NCBI GenBank assembly: GCA_030737835.1
Contig: CM060852.1
Location: 4,827,813 to 4,891,812, forward strand
Direction: 5' to 3'
Length of the DNA: 64,000 bases
Source of the DNA: Acorus gramineus
Lineage: Eukaryota; Streptophyta; Magnoliopsida; Acorales; Acoraceae
How positions within the stretch are numbered: the stretch's first letter is position 1; each line of letters starts with the position of its first letter. The position numbers and the translations under genes were made by a program. Positions 24,951-37,202 of this stretch are shown here, piece by piece. The notes beneath the pieces were generated by a model, which was given only the letters and a program-made list of their open reading frames with translations, searched no databases and was not told the origin of the DNA.

Positions 24951-25105
24951 GAGAAATTCAATGTATGATGTGAGGACAAAAAAAGTGTAGTATAATATAA
25001 CCGTCTCCACATTTTGTTCGGCTTTGATTCAATTAGTATGGGCTCATGGGCCACTTCAAAGGATGGATCTTGAACAACCATCGTTTCATGCAAAGCAAAA
25101 TGCTA

Positions 25106-25388
25106 AGAGTGCTGTTACACTCAGTTTTTTTCTCAGTCCAAAACACAGATTTATATATCTCGTTATAGATTTAATGAATCATATACCTCTTTAGATGATG
25201 TATATGCTTTACTAAATTTTTTCTTACACTCACTAAAAATGGATTCATTCAACTTGAAATGGAGCGATATGCACTTTTTATTAAAGCGTATATCTCATTA
25301 GATGATGTTTAGTATTTTAAAAAAAATGAAAACATGTGAGGTCTGAGTTTTGGTTGGTGAATGTGAATGAGTGTATCATTTTCCAAAT
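25106..25388 (+). repeat. AT-rich dispersed repeat family R1, copy 1
   Basis: Begins GAGTGCTGTTACACT, contains CTCAGTCCAAAA, repeated ATATAC(C/T)TC(A/G)TTAGA blocks and TTTAAAAAAA(A)TGAAAACATG, and ends CATTTTCC. The same sequence order recurs at 37753-38025 and, inverted, at about 41820-42050. No ORF; probably a non-autonomous DNA element. Its ends are defined only by comparison between copies. Confidence 0.6.
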
Positions 25389-26164
25389 GCTAATGATTAC
25401 CCAGCAAAATAAAAATGGCTAATAGATTGCTGATATACTCAGTTTGTTTTATAGCCCTGTATGCAGCTCAAAAATGGTCCCTCAGCTGACTATACAATGC
25501 AATAGCGCAATGTATACTGCACTATGTAATTTAATGTGTGAGTGTATATTTTTTCAAAAAAAGAAAATTGATGACGACTGCGGATGAGGCTGCACAGGGT
25601 TGGACATATTATTATTATTTTTGTAAAATTGAATTTTGGGCAATTACATGTAATGTTATATAGTCTTGGATGTAATCTCATTTTATTAACGAGGTATATG
25701 CTTCTTCATATGAATCATTAAATGTAGATAATTTCATTGTAGTATATTTCATCTTTTCCGAATGAGATATACAGTTTCAAAAATACCAAAGCATGAGAAG
25801 ACACATGGAAGACTGTTAGATTCAATTTATACAATTGTTGAACAAATCTATGAATGTAAAGTGATGATATAGGGTTCAGGTCAATTCTTTTGCTGGGTTT
25901 GAGAGCCCTCTTTCATTTGCACCCTACCCTACTTTGCAAAAGGCATGCAAAGCCAATGACTTGTCATGGAAAAAGTAACATAGAGCATGAAAATGAATAG
26001 TTCAACCTATAGTGATGCTACACCTATTTTTGGAATTGGATTAAAAAACCTACTTCATTGATCTAACAAAATTGTTCCTTTAAGTAGATGGTATGGTGGT
26101 AAATATGCATCCCTCACACAGTAAAAATGTGACATGTTTCATGACTGCTACAGTTCAAGTTTTT

Positions 26165-26345
26165 TTTTTTTTTTTGAAAAAAATAAATGCATTCCACCAT
26201 CACATTCAATGATGAAAGTGGGATGAAAGGATAGAGAATGAGAAAAGAAAAACAAAAAGAAAATGAACACAGGGAGCTGGGGCTTAAGTTGTCGTAGATG
26301 GGGTATCTGATCTATCATTGAGTGTAAGTTGGTAAGATAGGGCAC
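26165..26345 (-). mobile_element. Short retroposon 3' end with poly(A)
   Basis: On the - strand a T/C-rich 3' UTR-like stretch ends in a poly(A) run (the T run at 26160-26174 on + strand). It could be the tail of a LINE. There is no diagnostic coding sequence and no clear target-site duplication. Confidence 0.3.
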
Positions 26346-26867
26346 TAGAAGAACTCCTCAACGTGGTTTTCATAGATATTCATACACATAAATAAATACA
26401 TTCGCACATTGATTATTTTATATTATAAATACCTTTCCTTGGACGGGGACCCTACCCTATTGTTGAGATCTATTTCATGAATATCTATATCATATACAGT
26501 TTTGTTCTTAATGTCCTTAGAAGGCTAGAAATGTTTTATGGGGCATTTGACAAAAAAACAAATGTTAATTATCTAGTACAGCAATCACATTGAAATATTA
26601 TTGGATAATAAAATATGACACAAAAAGTGAAAAAATGACCTATGTCATATCAATGATATATCAATTATATATACGATATCTCAATTATATTCTAAATAAT
26701 AAGACAAATTTATAAGGATGACGAACCATAACATAAGTTAGAAAAAAAAAAACCAAGACGGATATTACACAAATCATGCTCACTGCTCAACGTACAGTCT
26801 CATATATATTTTGTTAAATGTTGCATCTCATCAATTAACATGATATTAATAGCGTGATTATTTTTTT

Positions 26868-26958
26868 TTGTGAAGAATTGTGCACTCTTTAGGATTTGAT
26901 CTCTTAACCTCTTATAAAGAGTTGGGAGACGCTTGCATGTTCAAAAAAAAAAAAAAAA
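26868..26958 (-). repeat. SINE-like family S2, copy 1
   Basis: On the - strand it reads GCGTCTCCCAACTCTTTATAAGAGGTTAAGAGATCAAATCC style sequence (in pieces: CTCCCAACTCTTTATAAGAG, then GATCAAATCC), preceded on the + strand by an A run at 26942-26957. Similar order appears at about 40850-40930 and 63095-63180. A B-box-like block is present, but the A box is not convincing. Confidence 0.3.
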
Positions 26959-27224
26959 TGTACCACATATTACTGTACTTATTTTGAGAATTGATGAAAC
27001 TCAATAGTGACTGGACACCAACAACCCCCAATAATATGAAAGGCTCAAGCTATATTGACAGATTGGGAGACAAAACCTAACCCACTATCAATGTATACAT
27101 GAATGGGAAAAAGGCAAAAAAAAAAAAAGGTTGAAGAAACCCAAAATGAGGGAGGACAGGATTACTAAAGAGGAGGCGGGAGTGTTGGGGAATCCACCAA
27201 CAAAAACCTTCCTTTCAAAGCCAT

Positions 27225-27365
27225 GGAAAGTGTGGAAAATTTGTTGGGTGGTGGCGCGCGCACGTTTGGAGTCCACGTGTGGTGGGCCCCCAGGCCCATG
27301 AAAACCGGCTTGGACCGGCCGATGTTGTCGCTCCTCCTTTTCCCCTCTTTTCGAGTTGGGGGAAA
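27225..27365 (+). promoter_or_regulatory. GC-rich island with G-box and TGGGCC motifs
   Basis: A 140-bp GC-rich island in AT-rich DNA holds CCACGTGTGG (G-box, near 27276) and GGGCCCCC / AGGCCCATG site-II-like elements, as seen in plant core promoters. No credible coding region follows within 1 kb. It may be an orphan promoter or captured fragment. Confidence 0.3.
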
Positions 27366-27667
27366 TGTTACTGTCATTTTTTTTTTTTTTTTTGAATATG
27401 ATATGTCAATCTCATCCCCAGTATACATTACATTGAAGTAGCTATATATTATATTTTTTTTAATTTGAAAATAATGAAAAAAAAGTATACTATGTGATTA
27501 TGTATTTTATGCTGCACTATCACAATTTATAGGCGGTTGGTGGATCTTTTTTGAGTTGCAAAACAGATTGCGTGTATCAATGTTTTTTTATATTTGTTAA
27601 ATGAAATATACACTAGATGAATTTATCTTTTATTTGGAGAGGTGAATTAGCAGTTGATAAGATGGAA

Positions 27668-27930
27668 TAATGAAAAAAACCGTTTGTTTTGGGAGAATAA
27701 TATGATATTTATTGGTATTATCATAATAGGGGGAATAGGTAGTGTTGGTATTCCAAACTCCATATATTTGGGTTATTTTACTTAACTTATGTCATTGGTA
27801 TAAGGGGGGCACATATCACCTTTTAAAATCTTATCAAATCAATTTTTCATTTTTTTATAAATTTATATCCATATTTTATTTATCTTTATTCACAACTTAT
27901 TCGTGATCAACTAAACAAGAAAAATTTTAT
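27668..27930. mobile_element. MITE-like element, family M1 copy 2
   Basis: Begins near CCGTTTGTTTTGGG and ends GATCAACTAAACAAG. The right half parallels 19750-19872. Non-coding and AT-rich, with loosely inverted ends. Confidence 0.4.
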
Positions 27931-28028
27931 TATTGATTTTTCAACGAGAATAACTAAAATTACATAAAAGAAAGGCTTAGTCCATTGATATATTTATATA
28001 TACTGATAATTATCTCTTATGTATAACC

Positions 28029-28055
28029 TATATATATATATATATATATATATAA
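28029..28055 (+). repeat. (TA)n microsatellite
   Basis: Uninterrupted TA dinucleotide run. Confidence 0.9.
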
Positions 28056-28718
28056 TTCCTCTGTCCAAGGGGGAGGGTTTTAATGCATAAATTATTATGT
28101 TTTTCATAATATATTATATACTAACATTGTAGAACATATATTATGGTGTGACATAAGTGTGTTCAAGAATGCTTTATCATGTTCATGAGTTACGTTATTC
28201 AGTTTGATTAACGATTTGTTAAACTCAAGACCTATGTGAACTGAACTCAATTCCATGCAAATGTTCCTTGCAGCCCCGCAAAAATGTTTCTAGATCAAAT
28301 TCAATTCAATTCTACAGAAAATACGCCTTGTTTAGTTTGATTAATGAGTTGCTTGTTTCATATGCTTATTTTCAGTCTTATAAACTGTGTTCAATTTGAT
28401 TAACACAAAGCTATTTTTAGTCCAATAAATGCAAAAGTTTTCCATTTTCCACAAGACTAGCACTTTGAGGTGCATGTTCATGTGTAAGTTTCCAATAATG
28501 GTCTGGATTGTGTCTTCTTATTTGGGATTATAATTACTTAATAAAGAGCATCTATCCATGTATTTTCTCTCTCTTTCATCTTTCTAGCTCTCTTTGACTA
28601 TTGACTATAATATTTTTAATGTTATTATTAAACAGATGTCAGTTTTAGATCTTGTGATTAAACTGACTATAATCCTTGTATATTTGTATTATTTCTATAG
28701 TAAAAAATTTCTATTTGC

Positions 28719-28741
28719 AGAGAGAGAGAGAGAGAGAGAGA
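28719..28741 (+). repeat. (GA)n microsatellite
   Basis: Pure AG/GA run. It lies about 300 bp upstream of the small ORF at 29044, in a purine-rich stretch that resembles a plant 5' leader. Confidence 0.9.
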
Positions 28742-29043
28742 ACCATAGAATATGAGATTTCAACAACAACAAATGACAACAAAGAAACACACGACGTGGG
28801 AAACAAAAAAGGCCTGCATGACCCCACGTGAATAAGAAAAAAAAAAGAAAAAAGGAGATCCCAATATTGCAAACATTTAAAAAATTAAACAATAACAAAT
28901 CACAAATTACAACCAACTCTTCTCCTCCTCCAAACAAACTCCAAAAACAATAACTCTTTCTCCTCCAAATACAAACCAAAAAAACAAAAAACCTCCCCCA
29001 TTGAAGAAGAAGAAGAGGAAGAAGAAGAAAAGCAACAACAAAC

Positions 29044-29163
29044 ATGAAGGAGAAGAAGAACATGGAGGTCCAACTCCATTGTTACAAGAGATCCTCCATT
29101 GAAGCCTCTCGATCTTCGTCGCTATGCGCGAAGATCGTATCGACATCTCTTTATATGTTGTGA
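29044..29163 (+). CDS. Possible small peptide ORF, 39 aa, unrecognised
   Basis: ATG at 29044, stop TGA at 29161-29163. The peptide starts MKEKKNMEVQLHCYKRSSIE and ends SSSLCAKIVSTSLYML. The ATG sits after a purine-rich GAAGAAGAAG leader typical of plant 5' UTRs, and local GC content rises over the ORF and the 80 bp after it. The peptide is basic at its start with two Cys and a Ser-rich middle; there is no signal peptide. I do not recognise a family; it is not a DVL/RTFL peptide by sequence. It may be a real micro-gene, an upstream ORF, or chance. Confidence 0.3.
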   Translation: MKEKKNMEVQLHCYKRSSIEASRSSSLCAKIVSTSLYML

Positions 29164-29339
29164 CATTTTCTATACAAATGTGGTCTCCACCGGATACGTG
29201 GAGCGGTGGCGTACATGGGGAAAGCCAGGCATCTCTTCTTCTTGATCTTCTTTTTTTTTTTGTTGTTGTTTTAGTTTTGATTTTGTTGAGTGATGGTCTC
29301 TCATATTGTAATTTTGATTCCTTTTTACTGAAATTTTAG

Positions 29340-30540
29340 TGAGACATGTTATGACATAGATCTATATGCCTGCCCATGACAAATTTTTTTTTGAGGCAGA
29401 TGGAAAAAAATGTGTATTAATGCAATAAGAGCTATTGTTTCTTATTTTTAATTTTTTTTAAATAGTATTATTTGTTAATAGACTAGATTAAGTTCCAAGT
29501 GAGTATATATGTGATTTACATGATATATATGCTATTTTTTCTGAGGTATAGAAACAAATCATCACCACGCCATCTAACTTGTTAACATTCGCTCTCTATT
29601 TATAAATTAAATGGGATTTACTGGTCATGAATTAATAGATTTTTCCATTGCTTTTCATTTATTTTAAATGACACATTGATGTTATAATTCGAAATCTAAA
29701 TAACAGGTAAAATGGGGATTTAGTTCGTTGGTGTTTCTTTTTCTTCTAGTTACTAAGAATTGATAATGTTGCTCATTTTTATTTATTTTTCTCTTCACAT
29801 TATTGTTCTTGTAATTGTCACCTTATAATAAGACCTTTATTTTATGCTTTTTTTTATATATAAAATGATGACAATGGCTTCTTAACGACCAGAGTATCTC
29901 ACAATTAATTTTTCTTTATAAAAGAACTTAGATAGAACATAATCATAATCTGCAAAAATATAATTCTTCTACGCATCGAGAGTTACTTTTTTCCAACTAA
30001 TTAGTAATTAATGCTGGATTCTTGTCTCACCGAAGAAAAATATAATCTCAATAGAATAGCTGAATGACAAACGACCTTTCAACTAATGAAGATCACTGAT
30101 ATTTTGGGAGCATTAATAATGAATATTATGATTAAATTAAAAACCCAAATATAGTTTCTTTTCATGTATGTTTTTTTGTTCCCATCAAGATTACACTGCG
30201 CTGTTCTTATAAGGGTTTTGAAAAAAAAAGAAAAAAAAGTGAAATCTGTGTGTTCAAACTTTTAAGGCTTTGTCTTTCAAACACTTTATTTTTATTTTTA
30301 TTGAATACTGTGTTGTTTAATCAACACTTCATGGAGTCTCAATTTACAACACATAATATAAATACGTTGTTTCAAAACTATGCGGCTTGCATTTCGCCCG
30401 AGAGAAATGCCGAGGAAAACAAGTTCTCCCTTTTGACTTTTGACTCCCTAATTTTTTTTCTCTTTCACATAGCTCCTGTTTTTTTAATCTCGGATCCCCA
30501 AAAACGTTTAATATTATAACAACACCCTCCATCTATCAAG
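29340..30540. other. AT-rich intergenic, nothing recognised
   Basis: No ORF with coding character on either strand, no tandem repeats and no clear transposon ends. The longer open frames here are low-complexity Phe/Leu-rich artefacts of T-rich DNA. Confidence 0.5.
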
Positions 30541-30547
30541 AAAGAGA

Positions 30548-30822
30548 TCATACCACTATTTTGAGATAGTGTTTGAAAACTAATTTGAGCTCAATTTAGA
30601 TCCATCATCGTATAGGCGGATTCCACATTTGAAAAGTTTAAGATTCTTAAATTCTAATCCAAAAATAAATTGCATTTGACTTTTGGTCAAACTCTTCATC
30701 TAGCTTTTTAAAGCTAAAAAAATTGATAATTAATCAACGTTGTTCAAAAGTTAGGTCTGAAATAGGTGAATTTAAGAATCTCAGTGTTTCAATCGCGCAT
30801 CCAAACACAACCTTAGACCCTA
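30548..30822. mobile_element. MITE-like element
   Basis: Ends near GATAGTGTTTGAAAAC and GCGCATCCAAACACAAC face each other as inverted repeats, and GATTCTTAAATT appears directly near 30648 and inverted near 30767. No ORF. Superfamily not determined. Confidence 0.35.
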
Positions 30823-31786
30823 TTTGGAGCCAACTGTCAAATTAATTTTACAATTATTGGATCTAAATCTATATGTTTAAATTTTGAATTTTGGTTGTTA
30901 TGTTTTAAAAATCAATAAAAGAAATTTTATGAAAAAGGTTAGTGAGAGTAGCTTTTCCCAAGTTGATTAGTTTACTCAATATAAGCTGCTTTTGAAATTT
31001 GGGGGCCTTAAATAAGAATTTTTTTTAAACTTTAGGGGCCGTTTGGTTCAGCGGAAAGCTGATTTTAAGTCCTGATTGATAAGTGCAGATTGTATAAGTT
31101 CTGATAAGTTTTAATCAGTTCAGAAACAAAACTGTTTGGTTCAGCGGAAATTATAAGCACTTATTGCAATAAGTGTGTTTGGTTCAGTACTGAAGAGTAG
31201 AGCTTATGACAAGGGTGTTTTGGTCCATTTTATAAGTGCTGAATGTAATTTGATGTTTGGTTGAAAACTTGATTATTTGCTTATTTTTTCTATTTATTAA
31301 AAATTATATGTTTATTATTAGTCTATTTAATAAATTATTAGATACTACAGTTTCATTACTTATTATAACCTGATACAAGCTTTATATAGATTTTTCAAAA
31401 AAATAACTCGGATCATAATGACTTCTCATGATGTGGTAAATATGCAGACATCTATTTACCAATTTTGAAATATCATAACAATGACATACCTGTCAAATTT
31501 TTTTTACAACTGTCACGTAGAACCTGATACAAAGTGGCATATCCTGTCATGCTACACATTATAAATACAAGAGAATAATAATAAAACACTTTATGATTCA
31601 AAATTAAAAACCTGTAGATCATCAAATTCATCGAAACCAAGAAAAGGTAATACACAAGCTACATATGTTTTTCATGCTACAATAGATAGCCACATGAGTA
31701 TGTTACAACATTCTCAAATAAAAGACAAAGTCCAAGATCAGTAAATATTTCATTACAGTGCTGGTTTCATAATCCAACTTCTACAG

Positions 31787-31925
31787 TCATTTGATGGCCA
31801 AGAGTACAAGCAAAAAAAAGATCACAAACACCATCAATATGATACATATGCATGAACAACATCCAAAGATGAGTATCCCAAAGGGGCGTTGAACTGCGAC
31901 GGCCTTCTCAACCTTCTCCTGAACT
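31787..31925 (-). CDS. Exon-like segment ending in a hydrophobic tail
   Basis: On the - strand an open frame reads VQEKVEKAVAVQRPFG, then a ~28-residue very hydrophobic segment (ILIFGCCSCICIILMVF...), and stops after LLAIK at 31787. It looks like the C-terminus of a tail-anchored membrane protein. A possible CAG acceptor precedes GAGAAGG. It lies inside the 31.0-34.4 kb TIR element, so it may be captured sequence. Function unknown. Confidence 0.25.
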
Positions 31926-31954
31926 GCATGAACAACATCCAAAGATGAGTATCC
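31850..31954 (+). repeat. 29-bp direct repeat, two copies
   Basis: GCATGAACAACATCCAAAGA plus nine further bases occurs at 31850-31878 and 31926-31954, offset 76 bp. Confidence 0.85.
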
Positions 31955-33880
31955 AACATACATATGTTAGACGCTTGTCCATTTTATAGTTTACATCACA
32001 GACAAATAACTATCCCATCACATACAAAATCATCAACCAGATCTATAAAAAGAACAAATATCATCAAACCAAAGCAAATGAATAAAACATAACATATCCC
32101 ATACTTCCAAAGCATGTAATACATCACACTGTATAGACTATAAAAACATTTTGAAAATTATTTTGTATATAGAGAACCAAATATGCTCATTAACCAAGAC
32201 CATAACTATTTATATAACACTGCAGACAAGAGATTGTGTAAATTGTAAAAAGTTGGATTGATTAATTACATCCCAACATCCAGACTAAACAGTGTTAACT
32301 TGATAATAGAAGACTTCGACAAATAATTTTTTTTATTTTTCAGACAAGAGAAGGGAAAGAAGACTTCAACATATATACTAAAGTGTGATGATCTATAAGG
32401 AAATGAAATTACATTTGATGGATGAAGGAGATAATCTTAGGTCTACATTTTATCTTTGGTTGGCTTCTATCAAACTGAGATTACATTTTATGGAGTTCAA
32501 ATGAAAAATATTTCCCCCAGGTGAATAACAAACACATGAATATAAGGTGCGTCTATAACTGGACAACCTGTGTGTTCGGTGGAGTAAACATGAGAAGGCT
32601 GAATTCTAATCTTTTACATCTAAAATTCTGAATGGCTTCTCTTTCAATAAATAATATATTAATAATAATGATAATAATAAAATACAAACACTTCCAAGTG
32701 ACCAATCTAACAACATTACCAAGACTAAAAGATGTAGGGTGTCTAGGACTTCTACTGACTTATTAGTCCGTCCTTCAATAGTTAGAGACCTCTTAAGAGG
32801 GTGCCGCCACAGCACACCATCCATTGGTGCTCCTATTACTCTAACCATTGCCATCACAAATACCATATTCTAATAGGAATTATCATCTTGATTATGAACA
32901 AAGCATTGACTGATATGAGCATTCTTTGAGTATCAAAATTTTATGTTCTTCAACTTTTAGTACATAATCTTTTCTGCCCAAAATTCAGGAGTTGATATAG
33001 AAAAGACCCTCACTCAATGAGAGGACATCTTCATATCGAACCACAACAATCTGCATTCATTTGTTGTATCAAATAAACCACATTACAGAACAATGCAATT
33101 TTTTATTAACCAACATCATTGAATAGAGATTACTAATCACTGTCCTCCCTTTGGTTTATCTTTGGTTTGTCTTTAAACATGTTAGATAATCCATATATCC
33201 TGAGCAAAACTAGATCACTCCATGGGTCACTCACCAAAAACACAAAGTCCAATATGACACTACCAATTACACTAATCCGAGTCCACATTCTATTAAATTC
33301 TAGTAATGTTTCCAAAAAAGGAAGAAAAGGAAAGCTATCTGATCTTTTTTTTTTGTTATTCTGGAAGTGCATCATAATGCAACCACAACTTCTAAAAGAG
33401 AATTTTCTTTACAAAAAGAGGCCCCTTATAATTGACAATTACAAGTAAATACAAGACATTGTGGTCCTCTCCAAAACTACCAATCCACTAATCAAACAAT
33501 GTTGGTAAACTTTGATTACTTGTAACATTCTTGGATCTCATTCTCACTAGCAAGTTCAATGATTCATGAGGGGCATTCTGCATTATAGCCTCAAAAACTA
33601 GAAACTATTAAAGAAAACTGTTTAAATTAACAAACCACACCAACATTTCTTACAGTCCATCCTTATCTAAAAGGGGTCATCAGTGGGCAAAATTTGACAA
33701 ACATGAACAACATATATGTACAGCATTGGAATGATGGCCACAGGCCAAAACTGCACAGATTAAACACAATCCTACACAGCATGGACACCACTAATAAGTA
33801 AAACCTGTAAATTAATTCACTGGAATGAGGACTAGAACCCCTAAAAATCAGTTCAGAATGTTTTTTTTCGAATGTAGGGT

Positions 33881-34288
33881 TCAGAGTACAAAAAGTATAC
33901 CTCGGATCGGTCTCTGAACCGATGTGTATGGCCTGATGCGGCGAGGGGTGGTTCCTGAAGGGACGAGGATGGACTGACGCGGCGGATCCCGGGTAACAAG
34001 AACTTGATCTGTCGTGGAGAATGGAAGAGGAGAGCTGATCGACTTGCTGTGCTGCTCGATCTGCCGAAGATGAGAGGTCGATGATGGTCGAAGGAGCAGA
34101 TGAGCACGAAAGGACGGGGCGGAGCAGATTCTCGGACCTCCGTGACGGGTCGGAGCAGATTCTCGGACGGAGCTGATGGGGCGGAGCAGATTCACGGACG
34201 GAGGCGACGGGGCGGAGCAGAATCTCGGACGAAGGTGCCGGGGCGGAGCAGAATATTCAGTATTTTTTTTATCCCCAACCAAACACAC
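33881..34288 (-). CDS. GC-rich open frame over minisatellite (possible first exon)
   Basis: A 135-codon - strand frame, MCLVGDKKNTEYSAPP at its start, rich in Arg, Pro and Ser. Much of it is the translated 31-bp minisatellite. A GAG|GTATAC donor-like site lies near 33896. It sits just inside the right end of the 3.3-kb TIR element, where such elements often carry captured or leader sequence. I doubt that it is a functional protein. Confidence 0.2.
   Translation of the reverse strand: MCLVGDKKNTEYSAPPRHLRPRFCSAPSPPSVNLLRPISSVRESAPTRHGGPRICSAPSFRAHLLLRPSSTSHLRQIEQHSKSISSPLPFSTTDQVLVTRDPPRQSILVPSGTTPRRIRPYTSVQRPIRGILFVL
34110..34262 (+). repeat. 31-bp GC-rich minisatellite, about 5 units
   Basis: The core GGGGCGGAGCAGA(T/A)TCTCGG recurs about every 31 bp (near 34114, 34146, 34177, 34208 and 34239) with GACGGAGxxGA linkers. 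It is the most GC-rich run of the region. Confidence 0.85.
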
Positions 34289-34369
34289 TTAACCTCAAAA
34301 AATACTTATTTTCAGCTTTCAGCTGAATAAGCACTGAAAACAATTTGAACCAAACAGATTTCAAGCAAA

Positions 34370-35480
34370 TATACTTTTATCTGATTATTGTACTTTTTTT
34401 TTTTACTATTTATAACTAAAATTTTTTTTCCTAAAAAATGTGACAGGGTGGTCCTGTAAATATAAAATCCTTTATACTTATCTTCGAATACTGTACATTA
34501 ATCTTGATTAATTACTCATGAATATCTTAATATATAGCCAATTGTGTAGGCTTTAAATACAACCACATTAGTTTGATTTTTCAAATATCACCAATTAAGA
34601 TCTTCAACTCTAAAACTTAATTGCTCAACAGAATGGCCATAATATAATATTTGAGTTGTAAACTGTGCTAGTATAGAAGAATTAGACAATTTAATAGGTA
34701 AATGTATAACATCAAATATATACAGTAGGTAAGGATAATTCCATAGAGTACAGTACCACTTGTAGCCTCTCGGGTAACCTAGTCCTCACATGTTTTTATA
34801 ATTCTTTGAAAATATATACTTTATGTAACAAATCATGTTCTTTCATGAAAAAATGAATTGTTATTACCTATTTATTTTTTAAAAAATGCCTCCTCTAATG
34901 AAAGATATATCTCATTAATGAAATGAAATTTTATGCAGAGTTGCATATAAGAACTGCATGGAACATCACCTTTTCAATATTATTCAATCTAATCAGCAAG
35001 CTTCTTTTAAAAAAATATTCAGATAACATGGCCTGTATTCTACATGCATTTCAGGTTGTGATGCTTGTTTCTGTATATCTGAAGTCATCAAAATTATATT
35101 TTGTGCAATACAAGTGTAACACTGTATAAACTATAGTCACCATGATTATTATAATAATATCATTTTGTTTTTGGCTAAACAATGGAATCAAACAGTTTGT
35201 GGACCTAGCTAGGAAGTGGCTCTCTGAATCACTCATTTTTAAAAAGGGTTAGTTCTAATCATTTATTTGAGGAGCAGCTAAAAGACATAAATGAGATTTG
35301 ATTAATCCAAATTAAGAAATGGAGGTAGGTACTGTGTTTTAAGGTTATAAAATAGCATTTTGTCTTCTTTTTTTTTAAAAAAAAATTCAGTGGCCCTTGA
35401 GTGACGGTATGCAAATGAAGATCAAAATAAAAAACTAGGGCTGTGACATGCATATGAAGATTTTTCCCGAGGGAAAATTT
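34370..35480. other. AT-rich intergenic, nothing recognised
   Basis: No coding or transposon landmarks. A T-run/A-run pair at 35369-35387 is low complexity. Confidence 0.5.
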
Positions 35481-35482
35481 AT

Positions 35483-35582
35483 ACATATGAAAATTTTGTC
35501 TAAAGGATAATCTTAAATGTGCAGTTTTCAAGTGCTTTGATTTTTTAAAATATCAAAGATCATATGTTTTCAGATAAGATAA

Positions 35583-35617
<35 letters not shown>

Positions 35618-35728
35618 CATGTGAAAATTTTGTCTAAAGGATAATTTTAAATGTGCAGTTTTTAAGTGCTTTGATTTTTTAAAATGTCAAAGATCATATG
35701 TTTTCAGACAAGATAATATATATATATA
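35483..35728 (+). repeat. ~107-bp direct repeat flanked by (TA)n
   Basis: Unit containing GTCTAAAGGATAAT, AAGTGCTTTGATTTTTTAAA and CAAAGATCATATGTTTTCAG occurs twice, offset 134 bp, each followed by a (TA)n tract (35593-35618 and 35716-35731). The TA tracts suggest slippage-mediated duplication. Confidence 0.85.
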
Positions 35729-35734
35729 TAATGC

Positions 35735-37200
35735 GAATTGCATATATATACTCCATTACTAAAAAAAGGACATGTTTCTTTAAATAAACACATATTTTGT
35801 TAGCGTAACGAGATTTCACATATAAGAAATATGTATAATATTATTATTTAATTATCTGATTTGGAAAAAAGATATATCAAGTATTATTTTTTGTCCACTT
35901 TTAACTTGGTATATCCACTTGTATGAAAGACATATAGTAATGAAAGTAATTTTATATGAACATGTGTGTGTGTTCATATAAAGCTATGAAGATATATAAA
36001 AATAAAATGAAAAATGAGGCAGGGTTGGGTGTGCCAAAGCATGTATGTTTCAGAAAATCACCACCCTTTATTTTGTATTATAAAAAATAAGATACCATGC
36101 ATGTGACAATGCAAATCCATTATTGGGGATTTGATGCTTGGCCAAGTTAGGCCCAAGGGATGATGTTGTGTTGTAGTTGATGATATTTATATTGTAACAA
36201 TTGCTTCATGTTTACTCACTCTTTATACCACATCATTCCCTTCTTTGATCCAAGGCTTCCTCCATCCCTATCTCCTCCCCCCAACACCCCCCCTCCCAAC
36301 TCAATAATTGATTGATTAATACCTCGCTACAACACCTACCTCACCAATTTGATAGACTTCTAATCAAACAAAAATCTAATAAAGGTTGCCAAGTGTTTTT
36401 TGAAGTCATTTTTTTAATTTTTTTTTAGATATGAATACATTTAATTAATTGGAGCATATATTTTATTAATTTATTTTATAAATTTAATATCGTCATTAGA
36501 TGAATATAAATATATAATACCTTCCAAAAAAAATGAAGGCATCAAAGACCTAAAAATTATTAGCAACATGAGTGAAAGTTGCATTTATGATGATGTCACT
36601 ACATGTGGAAACAATATCCTAATAAATTAAAAAAAGTGGATTCCAAAAAAAAAAAAGAGAAAAAAGAGAGAACCATTTTTTCATAGATTTATTAAAAAAA
36701 CTACTTTACGTACTCTGTGATATTTATTAAAAAATTACTTTACATACTTTTTCGTCTAGCATGTTATATATATATATAAAAGAGTGCAGTGAGAGTTTTT
36801 TCAAGCCATGAAATATTTTGAATCTACAAGTTTAGAATAAATATGTCTAAACATTACTACACATCAATATGCAAATTAAATTTCATGTGATTCAAGAAGT
36901 TTTATGCTGTTACCATGGAACCATCATATCGATGGGACAAAATTTTCTAGATCATTATAATTTAATATGCGCATCTTCATTAATTGATTTTTATTTTATG
37001 TAAATGAATGCTTATGATTTTTACTTGGATTTATCTCATTGAATCAAATCACCCAGCCCTTAATAATTTTAATGTTTAGAAATATTTGTACAGCAAGATG
37101 TAATTTTAACTTATTTGACTTCGACTCTCAAATGGATTGGGCTGGCATTACATCCTGACACCACAAGCCCATACATAGATGTTAGTCAGACATTAAATAA
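35735..37200. other. AT-rich intergenic, nothing recognised
   Basis: Long A/T runs and short TA tracts (for example 36766-36780). No coding signal on either strand. Confidence 0.5.
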
Positions 37201-37202
37201 AG

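Larger units (their letters stand above)
31035..34357. mobile_element. 3.3-kb non-autonomous TIR element
   Basis: The left end GGGGCCGTTTGGTTCAG pairs with the right end, which on the - strand reads CTGTTTGGTTCAAATTG. The subterminal motif TGTTTGGTTCAG repeats at about 31131 and 31169, and AAGCTGA/TCAGCTTTCAGC blocks are mirrored. The GGGCCGTTTGGTT style is found in plant hAT and PIF/Harbinger elements. No transposase domain is visible. The interior holds a GC-rich segment with a minisatellite near the right end. Target-site duplication not resolved. Confidence 0.5.
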
